Shown piece by piece: positions 8,993-17,872 of a stretch of DNA of 64,000 nucleotides. Source of the stretch: SMWD01 sp964629475. Lineage in GTDB: Bacteria; Pseudomonadota; Gammaproteobacteria; Steroidobacterales; GCA-2729495. Location of the stretch: assembly GCA_964629475.1 (NCBI GenBank), contig CAZVQW010000005.1, positions 70,589 through 134,588 on the forward strand, written 5' to 3'. Each line of letters begins with the position of its first letter. Position 1 is the first letter of the stretch. Below the pieces are notes generated by a model, which saw only the letters and a program-made list of their open reading frames with translations, made no database searches and was not told the DNA's origin. The translations under genes and the position numbers were made by a program.

Positions 8993-11900
8993 ATGAAGAA
9001 GAACGTATTAGCAGTGGCAGTGGCTTCCGTGCTGGGCATGGCAGGTGCAGCACATGCCGCTACGCACCATTTGACTCATCTCGAGACAATATCTCAAAGC
9101 CCGAATGGCGCGAGCAACGCCATTCTTACCGACTCGACAGCTACGTGGACGTACGACACAGTTACAACCCTTGTGACCAGTACAACAGGGCTATATGTCG
9201 AGCATACACAGGCCAATCCGAATGACCCGGGCCAGATGTATACGAGAAACATTACCGGCCTCGTTGCTGGCAATAATGCGGCGGCGAGTGCGACAGAGTT
9301 CTCCTGTGACGAGGGTAGCTTCGGTGGCGCCGTGGGTGCCAATCTCTGTGGCAACTACACCTTGGGTATAAATTTTATCGATGAGTCTACGACAACCTGG
9401 GGTCCGGGCACGGCCTTCAGCCAGACACTGGGTGGCGACGATGTCACAGCTGGTCCAGTGCAGACGATCGCCGAGTACCACGGCATGACGACAATCTTCA
9501 CAGGTACACAGGTTGTCATAACAAATGCAAGCCCTGGCGTAGGCGGACAGACGATGGTCTTCGATCTTGGAGCAGTTGTGAATCCGGTGGATGCCGCTGA
9601 CGATACCTTCAATGTTCTGCAAGACTCAGGCTCGCAACCCTTGCCGGTCGGCGACAACGACTCCAACTTCGTTAATAACGTCACGGCAACCGTTACGGTG
9701 GGCCCTGATCAGCTCGGCACGGCCCTGCCAAACGGCTCCTCACCCGGCCCGTTCGATGACATTACGATTGACTACATGCCATTGGCCGGCTTCACCGGCA
9801 CGGAAACCTTTACCTACCAGATCGAAGACGCCAACATGGACACCGACACCGCCATCGTCACGATCAATGTGCGCGCCGGCGGCGCCAATGACGACACGGC
9901 ATCCACACACCTGAATACGGCCCTTACCGGTATCCCGGTCGGTGTGAACGACAACGGCTTTACCGATCCCGTCACGGTTATAGTGACCGTACCGCCAGAC
10001 ATGGGCGGGGGAATCAATGCCATCAACGGCAGCGGTGGGCCGGCGGCCAGTGTCACGATCAACTACACACCTTCCGCAGCCCCCTACACGCCCACCTACA
10101 CGGAAAGATTTACCTACCAGGTCACCGACTCGAGCCTGCCGAATTCTATATTTGACACCGCCGTCGTCACCGTGACGGTCAATAACGAGGTGCCGGTCGC
10201 CGTGCCGGCCAATGCGGTTGTGATCGAGAACGGCTCGGTGGATACCGATGTTTCCGGCCTGGCCGGCATCAATCTCGGTGATGCGCCATCGACAGTAGCA
10301 GTGACCGCCGGACCGTCCAACGGCACAACCTCGGTTGCGGGTAGCATCATCACCTATACGCCAAACATCTCCTATTCTGGTAATGACAGTTACGATTACA
10401 CGATCATGGACGACGACGGCGAGCTCAGCACTGAAACCGTATCGGTTACGGTCAACGCACTTGGCAATGGCGCCAACGACGATACGACATCGACGCATCT
10501 GAACACAGCCCTTGCCGGTATCCCGGTGGGCATAAATGACATAGGCTTTACCGATCCCGTCACGGTCATTTTGCACACACCACCGGATACGGGCGGGACC
10601 ATCGATGCAATCAACGGCAGCGGTGGGCCGGCAGCCGGTGTCACGATTGACTATACGCCTGTCGCCCCGCTTTACACGGCCACCTACACGGAAACATTTA
10701 CTTATCAGGTCACCGGCTTTAACAGTTTTGTCGACACCGCCGTCGTCACCGTGACGGTCAATAACGAGGTGCCGAACGCGGTACCAACCACTGCGGTTGC
10801 CATCGAGAACGGCTCGGTGGATACGGATGTAGCCGGCCTGGCTGGCGCCAACCTCGGTGATGCGCCATCCGTAACTGCCGTGACTGCCGGACCGTCCAAC
10901 GGTACGACGTCGGTCGCGGCCAGCGTCATCACCTATACGCCGTTCGCCTCCTTCATCGGTAACGACAGCTATGACTATACGATCACGGACGGCGACGGCG
11001 AAACCAGCACGGAGACCGTGTCGGTCACGGTCAGCCCTCCGCCGAGCGCCGAGGATGACACGGCAACAACACGTTTGAATACTGCCCTTGCCGGTATCCC
11101 GGTTGGAGCAAACGATACGGGCTTTACCGACCCTGTCACGGTTATAGTGACCACTCTGCCGAATGCGAGCGGGACCATCAACACGATCAACGGCAACGGC
11201 GGGCCAGTGGCCGATGTAACAATCGATTACACGCCTTTCGCACCGCTCGGCACAGCCACCTATACGGAAACATTTACCTACCAGGTAACCGACTCGAACA
11301 ACCTGGTCGACACCGCCGTCGTCACTGTGACGATTAATAACGAGGTGCCGAACGCCGTACCGGCCGATGTAACAGTGCCCGAAGACGGCTCGGTCAATAC
11401 CGATGTAGCCAGCCTGGCCGGTGGCAACATCGGCGATGCGCCATCGACGGTAACGGTTACCACGGCACCGATGAGAGGCATGACCTCAGTAGCCGGCAGT
11501 GTTATCACCTACACCCCGGACACCTTCTACGTCGGTAACGACAGCTATGATTACAGGATTACGGACGACGATAATGAGACCGACACGGCAACCGTAATGG
11601 TCACGGTCGGTCCGGCCCTGGTGCCGACCGCCAATGATAATGTTGCAACCACCGATCAGGACAACGCCATCGACATCGATGTAACGGCAAACGACATGCC
11701 CGGCAGTGGCAGCCTGGCAAACCATACCGTCACGGTGACGACCAAGCCGTCGTTAGGCATAGCCTCGGTCAGCGCCGGCAATATCGTAACCTACACACCG
11801 AAAAGAGGCTTTTTCGGTACGGACTCATTCGTCTATACGCTCGAGGATGAGGACAATAGCGATACCGATACTGCAACCGTGACGATAACGATCAATAGCG

Positions 11901-12013
11901 TAGAACCATCTCACCTCCCCGGCGGTGGCAGCGCTATCGGTCCGTGGACGCTGGGACTGCTGATTGTCGGACTGCCCGCACTGAGACGACGCTGCCGGCG
12001 AACGGATGCCTGA
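8993..12013 (+). CDS. Large secreted repeat protein with C-terminal GlyGly-CTERM-like sorting signal
   Basis: A 1006-residue protein with a signal peptide (residues 1-22, ending AHA), a unique N-terminal domain (to about 200), then tandem cadherin/Ig-like units. Two unit types alternate: type A begins with ANDDT or AEDDT and contains GIPVGxND and GFTDPVTV; type B begins NNEVP and contains ENGSVDTDV, LGDAPS, GxxSYDYTI. Three A+B pairs start near residues 298, 494 and 686, with degenerate copies before and after. Asp-rich motifs (DDDGE, DGDGE) could bind calcium. The end has LPGGGSAIGPW, a hydrophobic helix and RRRCRR, resembling GlyGly-CTERM signals cut by rhombosortase. A surface or adhesion role is inferred. 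The stop overlaps the next start. Confidence 0.85.
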   Translation: MKKNVLAVAVASVLGMAGAAHAATHHLTHLETISQSPNGASNAILTDSTATWTYDTVTTLVTSTTGLYVEHTQANPNDPGQMYTRNITGLVAGNNAAASATEFSCDEGSFGGAVGANLCGNYTLGINFIDESTTTWGPGTAFSQTLGGDDVTAGPVQTIAEYHGMTTIFTGTQVVITNASPGVGGQTMVFDLGAVVNPVDAADDTFNVLQDSGSQPLPVGDNDSNFVNNVTATVTVGPDQLGTALPNGSSPGPFDDITIDYMPLAGFTGTETFTYQIEDANMDTDTAIVTINVRAGGANDDTASTHLNTALTGIPVGVNDNGFTDPVTVIVTVPPDMGGGINAINGSGGPAASVTINYTPSAAPYTPTYTERFTYQVTDSSLPNSIFDTAVVTVTVNNEVPVAVPANAVVIENGSVDTDVSGLAGINLGDAPSTVAVTAGPSNGTTSVAGSIITYTPNISYSGNDSYDYTIMDDDGELSTETVSVTVNALGNGANDDTTSTHLNTALAGIPVGINDIGFTDPVTVILHTPPDTGGTIDAINGSGGPAAGVTIDYTPVAPLYTATYTETFTYQVTGFNSFVDTAVVTVTVNNEVPNAVPTTAVAIENGSVDTDVAGLAGANLGDAPSVTAVTAGPSNGTTSVAASVITYTPFASFIGNDSYDYTITDGDGETSTETVSVTVSPPPSAEDDTATTRLNTALAGIPVGANDTGFTDPVTVIVTTLPNASGTINTINGNGGPVADVTIDYTPFAPLGTATYTETFTYQVTDSNNLVDTAVVTVTINNEVPNAVPADVTVPEDGSVNTDVASLAGGNIGDAPSTVTVTTAPMRGMTSVAGSVITYTPDTFYVGNDSYDYRITDDDNETDTATVMVTVGPALVPTANDNVATTDQDNAIDIDVTANDMPGSGSLANHTVTVTTKPSLGIASVSAGNIVTYTPKRGFFGTDSFVYTLEDEDNSDTDTATVTITINSVEPSHLPGGGSAIGPWTLGLLIVGLPALRRRCRRTDA
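9884..11629 (+). repeat. Three tandem ~580-bp coding repeats
   Basis: Units begin at 9884, 10472 and 11048 (spacing 588 and 576 bp) and each encodes one A+B domain pair. Conservation is visible at DNA level, for example the shared stretch around GGTATCCCGGT and GACACCGCCGTCGTCAC, so copy number may vary by recombination. Confidence 0.85.
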
Positions 12014-13043
12014 AGAAAAGAAATACTTTAAATATTTCCCGGTAATTTTTTTCTTCCTGCTGATCGCGGCCTGCGGAGGTAAAGATCATTCTTTGCCGGC
12101 TGCAGAGCCGTTGACGAGCACCGCCGCCGAACAGGCGCAGCTTTACAAAATCTCCAAAGGTCCTTATCAGGTCGCGAAGAATACCGACCTGACCATCTCT
12201 GCCGCACACAGAGAGCTGGAACTGAACCTTTATTACCCGAAAGATGACAGTGAGCAGACTTTTCCGCTATTGCTTTTCTCCCATGGCAACTGGTCCGACA
12301 AAGATGCTTATGACCGGATTATCGAGCACTGGACAAGTCACGGATATATAACGATATCCATCAATCATCTGGATTGTTGCAGCATGCTCGGCGGGATCGT
12401 CAGCAGCATTCGTTATGGTCAGCTGGGTCTGATTGAAGGCCGCATAGATGACATGGTCTTCCTGCTCGACCATATGGATTCACTGGCAGCATTAGTCCCG
12501 GCCATAACGGGGAAAATAGATCGGGATAATATTGCCGCCACCGGCCATTCTTTCGGAGCTTTCAGCGCTCAGCAACTTGCAGGTGCCGGCACATTCGATC
12601 CTGATGGAGGAAAATATCTCTATTTTCCTGATCAACGCATCAAAGCCGTTGTGGCCATCTCGCCTCCCGGCGAAATGTTCGACACGATTACCGACGAAAG
12701 CTGGCTGCAAATAGAAATGCCGATGATCGTGACCACCGGAACCTGGGATTCAAATGAACAGTTCTGGCCGGACTGGCGCGCGCACAAGCTGTCATTCGAC
12801 ACTGCAAAACCCGGTCGGAACTATGCTCTGGTTACACAGGGCGCCGATCACTATCTCGGCAACCTGATCTGCACCCTGGATAGAGAAATCGCACCTCAAA
12901 ACGATGCGCTGAACATACTCAACGCAACAACTACCGCATTCCTCGATGCTTACCTGAAAAATAATACTGAGGCGGCGGAGTTTATTTCCGGAAATGAACT
13001 TTCGGAGCTGACAAAAGGATATTCCGTGATCGAACGTCGTTAA
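12006..13043 (+). CDS. Alpha/beta-hydrolase lipoprotein
   Basis: A 345-residue protein with a lipoprotein signal whose acylated Cys is residue 23 (LIAAC). The fold is an alpha/beta hydrolase of the PAF-acetylhydrolase/dienelactone-hydrolase group: oxyanion region FSHGNWSDKD, nucleophile elbow ATGHSFGAF with Ser182, and the likely catalytic His in QGADHYLGN near residue 283. It should hydrolyse an ester at the outer cell envelope; the substrate is unknown. The ATG overlaps the last codons of the repeat protein by 8 bp, so translation is probably coupled and both would share the FNR-linked leader. No lid domain is obvious. Confidence 0.82.
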   Translation: MPEEKKYFKYFPVIFFFLLIAACGGKDHSLPAAEPLTSTAAEQAQLYKISKGPYQVAKNTDLTISAAHRELELNLYYPKDDSEQTFPLLLFSHGNWSDKDAYDRIIEHWTSHGYITISINHLDCCSMLGGIVSSIRYGQLGLIEGRIDDMVFLLDHMDSLAALVPAITGKIDRDNIAATGHSFGAFSAQQLAGAGTFDPDGGKYLYFPDQRIKAVVAISPPGEMFDTITDESWLQIEMPMIVTTGTWDSNEQFWPDWRAHKLSFDTAKPGRNYALVTQGADHYLGNLICTLDREIAPQNDALNILNATTTAFLDAYLKNNTEAAEFISGNELSELTKGYSVIERR

Positions 13044-13218
13044 GCCGATGCCAGATTACGCATATCTCCCGCAACAATCAGTCATATCATCGGCCTGCGG
13101 CAAAGCTGTCGGAACCTGAGGCGCTGCATTGCAGGTTTGCCATGGAATCACCAGCCGCTACAATACGGCGGGCTCGCGATACCGGAACATCAAATAGTAG
13201 AAATGGAATATAAATACA

Positions 13219-13956
13219 ATGCTTGAATTAAGTTCAAATACCAGGGTTTCTGAACTACAGGATGAAAGTCCGGCCATGCTGGAAGCACTCATCTCGACCG
13301 GTATTTTTCGCCAGGGCGATGACCCGGACGTGACAATCAATCAGCTCTGCGTGGGCTTTGGTCTGCACCCCATCATTATTCTGCGCGCCCTTGCAAAGGC
13401 ACGGGAAGACGAAATCCCGTCGGATATCGATGTCAGCGAACTGGACGGCCTGACGCTGACGCAAGTGGTCGAGAATATTGAGTCCGTACACCATGCTTAC
13501 CTGCGCGAGACACTGCCCGAGATCGGTCAATTGATCTTTCGCGTGGTCAGTGTGCACGGCGCCGATGACGCCCGCCTGGCAAAGCTCCATGAGTTGTTCA
13601 TGAAGATCTCGGCAGACCTCGAAAATCATCTGCTCCATGAAGAAGAGGCGCTGTTTCCTATGGTTCGCGATATGGAATCCGTGGGTGCAATCAGCCCTAC
13701 GCGTTGCGGGGATGCCATCGGCGGACCGATCGCCTGCATGGAAACTGACCACGAGTCCATGCAGGAAGAGCTGGGACGTTTGCGTGAGCTAACCGATGAC
13801 TATGCCGTGCCGGGACATGCCTGCATGACCTATCGCAGCATGCTCGAGCAACTCAGTAAGTTTAATCAGGATATGCTCGTGCACATACACAAGGAAGACA
13901 AAGTGCTGTTTCCCGGTGCGATCAAGGCACAGGCAGCACTGCGAACCGACAGTTAA
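13219..13956 (+). CDS. Hemerythrin-domain di-iron protein (RIC/YtfE/ScdA-like)
   Basis: A 245-residue protein. The C-terminal two thirds form a hemerythrin-like four-helix bundle with the expected di-iron ligands: SVHHAYLRE, VSVHGADD, HLLHEEEALFP, ETDHESMQEE and LVHIHKEDKVLFP. This order matches the repair-of-iron-centres family that protects Fe-S proteins from nitric oxide or oxidants. The N-terminal 70 residues align in pattern with the ScdA-N/DUF1858 domain, but where ScdA proteins have a Cys-Cys pair this one reads FRQGDD. It is convergent with the MFS gene at 13953, the stops overlapping by 4 bp. A role guarding the nearby Fe-S/FNR regulator is possible but inferred. Confidence 0.82.
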   Translation: MLELSSNTRVSELQDESPAMLEALISTGIFRQGDDPDVTINQLCVGFGLHPIIILRALAKAREDEIPSDIDVSELDGLTLTQVVENIESVHHAYLRETLPEIGQLIFRVVSVHGADDARLAKLHELFMKISADLENHLLHEEEALFPMVRDMESVGAISPTRCGDAIGGPIACMETDHESMQEELGRLRELTDDYAVPGHACMTYRSMLEQLSKFNQDMLVHIHKEDKVLFPGAIKAQAALRTDS

Positions 13957-15092
13957 TCGCCGGAGCGCCCTGCCCTGATAACGACCGGGGCAAACAACAA
14001 CAGTGCCAGCAGGCAACCGGCCACACCGACCGTGTTCGCAGCCGAGAGGCTATCGGCCGCCATCAGGCCGCCGGCAATAGCCGGGCCGATACCGAAACCG
14101 GTGGTTTGCGCTACCGGGATCAACACCGCGATCCGGCCGGTCGGATCGCTCGCCGCGACCATCCCCATCAGATACGGGCCGGTAAAATTCCAGAATGTCT
14201 GAAACACGGCGCAAGTTGCGGCAAAGCGAATGAAACTCATCTCACCCTGCAACAGCATGATGGCCGTGACCTGCACGAGTACTGCAACGGAGACCGGCAG
14301 GAGCCTGCCACCGCGGCCAGCGAGCGCGGAAGCCGTCAACGCACCGATGATGGCAATACCGCTGCTGATCGCCATTGCCTGACCGGCGCGCGTGGTTGCC
14401 AGGCCGCCGGCTTCGCCGATATTCAGCAGGAACGCCCACACCGCCCCGATGCCGGTGCACCAGATCAACAGCACAACGAGTGCAAAAACGGCAAGCATCG
14501 TGCTGCCGGTATGTGGTGCCGTGCCGTCGGCAGCCCGTTTGGGGCTGACGGTTGGAATCCACAGCAGCAACGGTAAAACGGCCAGTGCGATTACCGCGAG
14601 TGGCCACAGCACGCCTTTGATGCCATAAGCCGCACCAAGCCCGGGCAGCACCAGCAACAGGATCACGCTGAGCGCCACCTGTGTGGCGATCGATAAACCA
14701 AAGATCCGATCCGGGTTACGGCTGGAGTTGATCACGCCGATCGCGACCGCAAACGCCGTTCCCTGACCCAGGAATCCGGCCAGAAAGCGCAATGCCGCCA
14801 GTATCATCGGGTCGGACTGCATCCCGCTCAGAAGGTTGAGTATCACGACCGACAGGACTGCGAACGTGCCGACCAGTCGCCAGTTCGCTTTTGAGATCCA
14901 GAAGGTGGCTACGATCGATGCCAGTGCCGCACCGCCGATTTCCGCAAATATGATCTGACCGATCTGCGCCTCGTCAAGTTGCAGCGACGCGCCAAGAATA
15001 CTGGTTATGATCGGTGCAACCAGGATACCGAAAATGCCGATACAACTCAGCGCAACGGCGGCCGCTGCGGTCATGGGTTTATCTGCGTGCAT
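13953..15092 (-). CDS. MFS transporter
   Basis: A 379-residue membrane protein with about twelve hydrophobic helices. It starts MHADKPMTAAAAVALSCIG and is shorter than most MFS exporters; the charged helix 2-3 loop is weakly conserved (FWISKANWRLVG). It resembles small CynX/YcaD-type permeases in pattern, but no substrate can be assigned. It is the last gene of the minus-strand array that begins at the TonB receptor, 77 bp downstream of the DUF1838 gene and separated from it by a 13-bp inverted repeat. Placement suggests it moves a pathway intermediate or end product across the inner membrane. Confidence 0.82.
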   Translation of the reverse strand: MHADKPMTAAAAVALSCIGIFGILVAPIITSILGASLQLDEAQIGQIIFAEIGGAALASIVATFWISKANWRLVGTFAVLSVVILNLLSGMQSDPMILAALRFLAGFLGQGTAFAVAIGVINSSRNPDRIFGLSIATQVALSVILLLVLPGLGAAYGIKGVLWPLAVIALAVLPLLLWIPTVSPKRAADGTAPHTGSTMLAVFALVVLLIWCTGIGAVWAFLLNIGEAGGLATTRAGQAMAISSGIAIIGALTASALAGRGGRLLPVSVAVLVQVTAIMLLQGEMSFIRFAATCAVFQTFWNFTGPYLMGMVAASDPTGRIAVLIPVAQTTGFGIGPAIAGGLMAADSLSAANTVGVAGCLLALLLFAPVVIRAGRSGD

Positions 15093-15098
15093 AGATCA

Positions 15099-15134
15099 TC
15101 ACCCGGGCCATCGTAAGATGCATGGCCCGGGTGA
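15099..15134. repeat. Perfect 13-bp inverted repeat between the DUF1838 and MFS genes
   Basis: Arms 15099-15111 and 15122-15134 (core ACCCGGGCCAT), 10-nt loop. It lies in the gap before the MFS start on the same strand as the array. No T-run follows on either strand, so it is more likely an mRNA processing/stability hairpin or an operator than a standard terminator. Confidence 0.6.
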
Positions 15135-15169
15135 CTTCGGTCTCTTTATCCATGTAATTGACTAGCCGT

Positions 15170-16126
15170 TCAATCATCTTTAACCGGAGCGGGGGTCTGC
15201 TTGCGGGCATAGTCTTCGATGCTCGACAAACTGGGACCATAGTCCTCGGTGGGCGCGTTCAGAAAATCGGGGAAATGCTCTTTAATGTAGGCGAGTACAT
15301 TCGGTGAGACCTCGTCAACGGAATCAGCGCTGGCCATTACGCCGACATACAGCACATGGCCGGGCTTATCGCCGAGCAGCATCCACGGCAACCACGGCTG
15401 TATGCGGCTCCAGGTTCCGTGCCAGCTCACCGTCGTCAGCGATGGATCTTCGAGTTCTTTGACCGGTACAAAATAACGGAAGACTTCAGAAGCCTGCACC
15501 ATCGGGCCCGATGATTCCCGGGGCCATTTTTCAGGCGTTAAAGAATTTGGATAAAAAAGGTGCAAATCTGTTTCTAAAGACAGAGTCTCATCATTCACCT
15601 TTCTCCAGGGCAGGATCAACGGAACTTTAACCGGTTTGGCAGCTTTATCGCCGCCAATGTCTTCCGTCATAAATACCATCGGGGTAGCAATATTGTAATT
15701 GAACGGATCATTGCTGACGTGCACCACATCCACGACTTCCTCGGTCCATGGATTGGTCCATTTCTCCAGCACTTCCCCGGTCTTCGCATCGGTAAAGATG
15801 ATCGTTTCGCGGTTTAAGCGCCGATAATTCCCGTCTTCCAACGGAATTAGTCGCGAAACGGCAAAGCCCTCGAAACCACACAGCACTCGCACCGCCTCAT
15901 CATCTGAAATTGCCATGACCTGGCCACGGTAACGGCCAATTCTCTGCTTGCTTGAATCCAGATCACTGGTAATACGGGCCCAGGAGTCACGATTCCATTC
16001 AGGTGAAAAAAATTCAATCTCAGTTTTAAACTTCGGTACATTCCCTTCAGCCACTGCACTCACTCCTGCAAAAAGCCCCATAACCAATAACATCACTAAA
16101 GATATCAGCCTACTTCCACTTGCCAT
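15170..16126 (-). CDS. DUF1838 family protein, Sec-exported
   Basis: A 318-residue protein. The ATG at 16126 is chosen because GGAGG lies 6 nt upstream and the product then begins with a signal peptide (MASGSRLISLVMLLVMG, ending AVAEG); a longer frame would overlap the previous gene by about 100 bp. DUF1838 features shared with the paralogue at 25433 include KTGEVLEKWTNPWTEEVVDV (paralogue: KSGDILETWHNPFTDKTVEV), the LPWRK/LPWQF segment, PEKWPRESSGP and the VLAYIKEHFPDFL region near the end. Function is unknown. It overlaps the RCCR-like gene by 17 bp, so the two are probably translationally coupled; this links DUF1838 to the same pathway. Confidence 0.85.
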   Translation of the reverse strand: MASGSRLISLVMLLVMGLFAGVSAVAEGNVPKFKTEIEFFSPEWNRDSWARITSDLDSSKQRIGRYRGQVMAISDDEAVRVLCGFEGFAVSRLIPLEDGNYRRLNRETIIFTDAKTGEVLEKWTNPWTEEVVDVVHVSNDPFNYNIATPMVFMTEDIGGDKAAKPVKVPLILPWRKVNDETLSLETDLHLFYPNSLTPEKWPRESSGPMVQASEVFRYFVPVKELEDPSLTTVSWHGTWSRIQPWLPWMLLGDKPGHVLYVGVMASADSVDEVSPNVLAYIKEHFPDFLNAPTEDYGPSLSSIEDYARKQTPAPVKDD

Positions 16127-16928
16127 CATCTGCCTCCATTTGCACGATACCGCCCCGCCGATCCAGCATGCGTTGTCCTTCTTCTTCACCGAATATCGGT
16201 GACACCAGCACATTCATCGGATCGAGACGATTGGTCATTTCACGATAGGTAAAATCATACTGCTGTTGTGCATCCCTCTGATCCACAGGCAGAGGCTCGG
16301 CCTCATCCACCCAGCGAAACCAGCGATCTACGAATTTCTCCAGATACGCCTCACACAGATCGAGATGCTCGTCGTTCAATTCCGTGATGTAGCTGGAACA
16401 GACCGGCGACTGCATGGCGCGAATAGCAGTGCCGTGACTGGCCGACCAGACAAAATCCGTATTGCTGCGGAACTCCAGGTAGTCCTGGTTGGCGTCGTCG
16501 TAGTATTTCTTCAGGTACGCCTCATTGACCATCAGGTCGACACGCGGCACGTAATCAGCATAGAAAAGAAGATTCGGCACGGTACCGAAAATCAGCATCA
16601 GGTTGGGCACCTGGGTACCCTGCCCCAGGGCGACGTTGATATTCATGTCAATCAGGCTGGCTTTACGGTTGCCGATCCAGGCACGTACGAACCAGTCCAT
16701 GTCATTGCCGGTATAACCAAAGAAGGACCCCTCCATTTTGCCGTCGGCTGCCTGATAATAATCGGCACCCTCGGAGATCGGGTGCAGCCGGGCATCGAAT
16801 CGCTCGATGATTCGTTCAGCTATGCGGCTATGAATTGCCCAGCAACGTTCCCATTGACTGGATACATCCTGATCGGGGTTATCGGCCAAAAACTCGTGAA
16901 TAGTCTTGACGTCACTTTGTTCGGACAT
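16110..16928 (-). CDS. Red chlorophyll catabolite reductase (RCCR)-like protein
   Basis: A 272-residue cytoplasmic protein without signal or membrane segments. By eye against remembered plant RCCR (ACD2) it shares a collinear core: DWFVRAWI (residues 78-85), NINV, VPNL (107-110), then DYVPRVDLMVNEAYLKKYYD (125-144), which parallels the plant LDLPHRKDLVLNPDYLKEYY, a conserved SP at 174-175 and FGEE at 246-249 near the C-terminus. RCCR is a ferredoxin-dependent bilin-reductase-fold enzyme that reduces the linear tetrapyrrole left after ring opening of pheophorbide. Catalytic equivalence is not proven; the plant Glu154 region reads differently here. An FNR box at 16990 with a well-placed -10 precedes it. 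It overlaps the DUF1838 gene downstream. Confidence 0.75.
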   Translation of the reverse strand: MSEQSDVKTIHEFLADNPDQDVSSQWERCWAIHSRIAERIIERFDARLHPISEGADYYQAADGKMEGSFFGYTGNDMDWFVRAWIGNRKASLIDMNINVALGQGTQVPNLMLIFGTVPNLLFYADYVPRVDLMVNEAYLKKYYDDANQDYLEFRSNTDFVWSASHGTAIRAMQSPVCSSYITELNDEHLDLCEAYLEKFVDRWFRWVDEAEPLPVDQRDAQQQYDFTYREMTNRLDPMNVLVSPIFGEEEGQRMLDRRGGIVQMEADDGKWK

Positions 16929-16989
16929 TGCTTGTTCTCGTTTGTTATTCCGCTCACTGAATGGTCATATTGATGACCACGGCCCGGCA

Positions 16990-17003
16990 TTGATCCACAT
17001 CAA
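16990..17003. promoter_or_regulatory. FNR-type operator TTGAT-CCAC-ATCAA
   Basis: Perfect palindrome between the membrane-protein gene (ends 17056) and the RCCR-like gene (starts 16928, minus). On the minus strand a -10-like TATGAC (16964-16969) lies 30 bp from the box centre, giving class II geometry and a predicted start near 16955. It would give the RCCR-like/DUF1838 genes their own promoter inside the array. Confidence 0.78.
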
Positions 17004-17055
17004 TTAATCCGACCATCCGAGTCATGCAAAGCCAGTTTCTCACATCTGCACCCTG

Positions 17056-17832
17056 CTACTCACCAATTGCCGTGTCCATCGATACAGGTCCGCCGTCCAT
17101 TTCCCAGAATGGCGGTACACGCAGCGCGATCGCCGATGCGCACATCGCCGCCGCACCGAGCAACACGAAGATGCCGGCATTGCCATAGACGATGAAAAAT
17201 GCCAGCGACGATAATAAAAACGGATTGTGGGCCAGCAGGACTTTGCCGTTATTGGTGGCCCTGATGTTGTGCGGCGGTGAAACGTGGATGTCCCACCAGC
17301 CGAGCTGATAGTTCATGTTGTAAATCGAAAGCAAGGCAATCAAGCCGATGGCATTGACAAGTCCGGGCAGGTGAAAAACTTCGAGAATCGAATAGATCGA
17401 CAGCATCAGCAATGCGGCACACCCGCCCCAGGCCAGCCCGTAGATGACCGTCGGCAACAAGTACAGCTTGCGGCCATGCGTCAGCGTCCCGCGTGGCCAC
17501 CAATAGACATAGGCCCAGACCACGATGACACAACATGCGGCGAAGGCAGTATTCCAGATCGGATCAGCGGCCTGTTCACCCGTCACGAGCGGTGACTGTG
17601 CCACTACTTTAAAGACACCGGTAACCCAGCTGAAAATAATAACGAAGCAGAAATAAATACCGGCACGCAACCAGGCCATCGACGGACTGTGCACCATGGG
17701 TTCATGCCGGGACCGCTCACGAAACAGCAGGACACCGAGAATGGCACAAAATACAAGCATCGCGAGTACAAAATAATCATCCCAGGTACCGGTGAATGAA
17801 TATCCCGACGTAAAATAGTTCGTTGGCTTCAT
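17056..17832 (-). CDS. Multipass membrane protein of unknown family (paralogue of 31240-32058)
   Basis: A 258-residue protein with about seven hydrophobic helices and no family I can name. It shares with the 31240 protein the motifs AWLRAGI-FCF, SW-TG, E(Q)-ADP-W (GEQAADPIWN), a KLYLLP/KLELLP segment, and a conserved WWDIHVSPPH loop (WDIYISPEH in the paralogue) with His and Asp that could bind a metal or haem. The start follows GGGGAG in the upstream spacer. In both places the gene directly follows an SDR gene on the same strand (41 bp gap here, 4 bp overlap there), so it probably works with SDR substrates at the inner membrane, perhaps as an electron carrier or transporter. Confidence 0.8.
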   Translation of the reverse strand: MKPTNYFTSGYSFTGTWDDYFVLAMLVFCAILGVLLFRERSRHEPMVHSPSMAWLRAGIYFCFVIIFSWVTGVFKVVAQSPLVTGEQAADPIWNTAFAACCVIVVWAYVYWWPRGTLTHGRKLYLLPTVIYGLAWGGCAALLMLSIYSILEVFHLPGLVNAIGLIALLSIYNMNYQLGWWDIHVSPPHNIRATNNGKVLLAHNPFLLSSLAFFIVYGNAGIFVLLGAAAMCASAIALRVPPFWEMDGGPVSMDTAIGE

Positions 17833-17872
17833 ATTTTGAACTCCCCGGTCATATGGACTTCCATCAATTCAG

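Noticed and set aside
9740..10576. 278-codon minus-strand frame inside the repeat protein
   Set aside because: Antisense shadow of the tandem repeats; no known fold or start signal.
12006..13043. Lipoprotein hydrolase as a pheophytinase
   Set aside because: It is an alpha/beta hydrolase, but it has a lipoprotein signal and no pheophytinase-specific text that I recognise; the pathway link would be guesswork.
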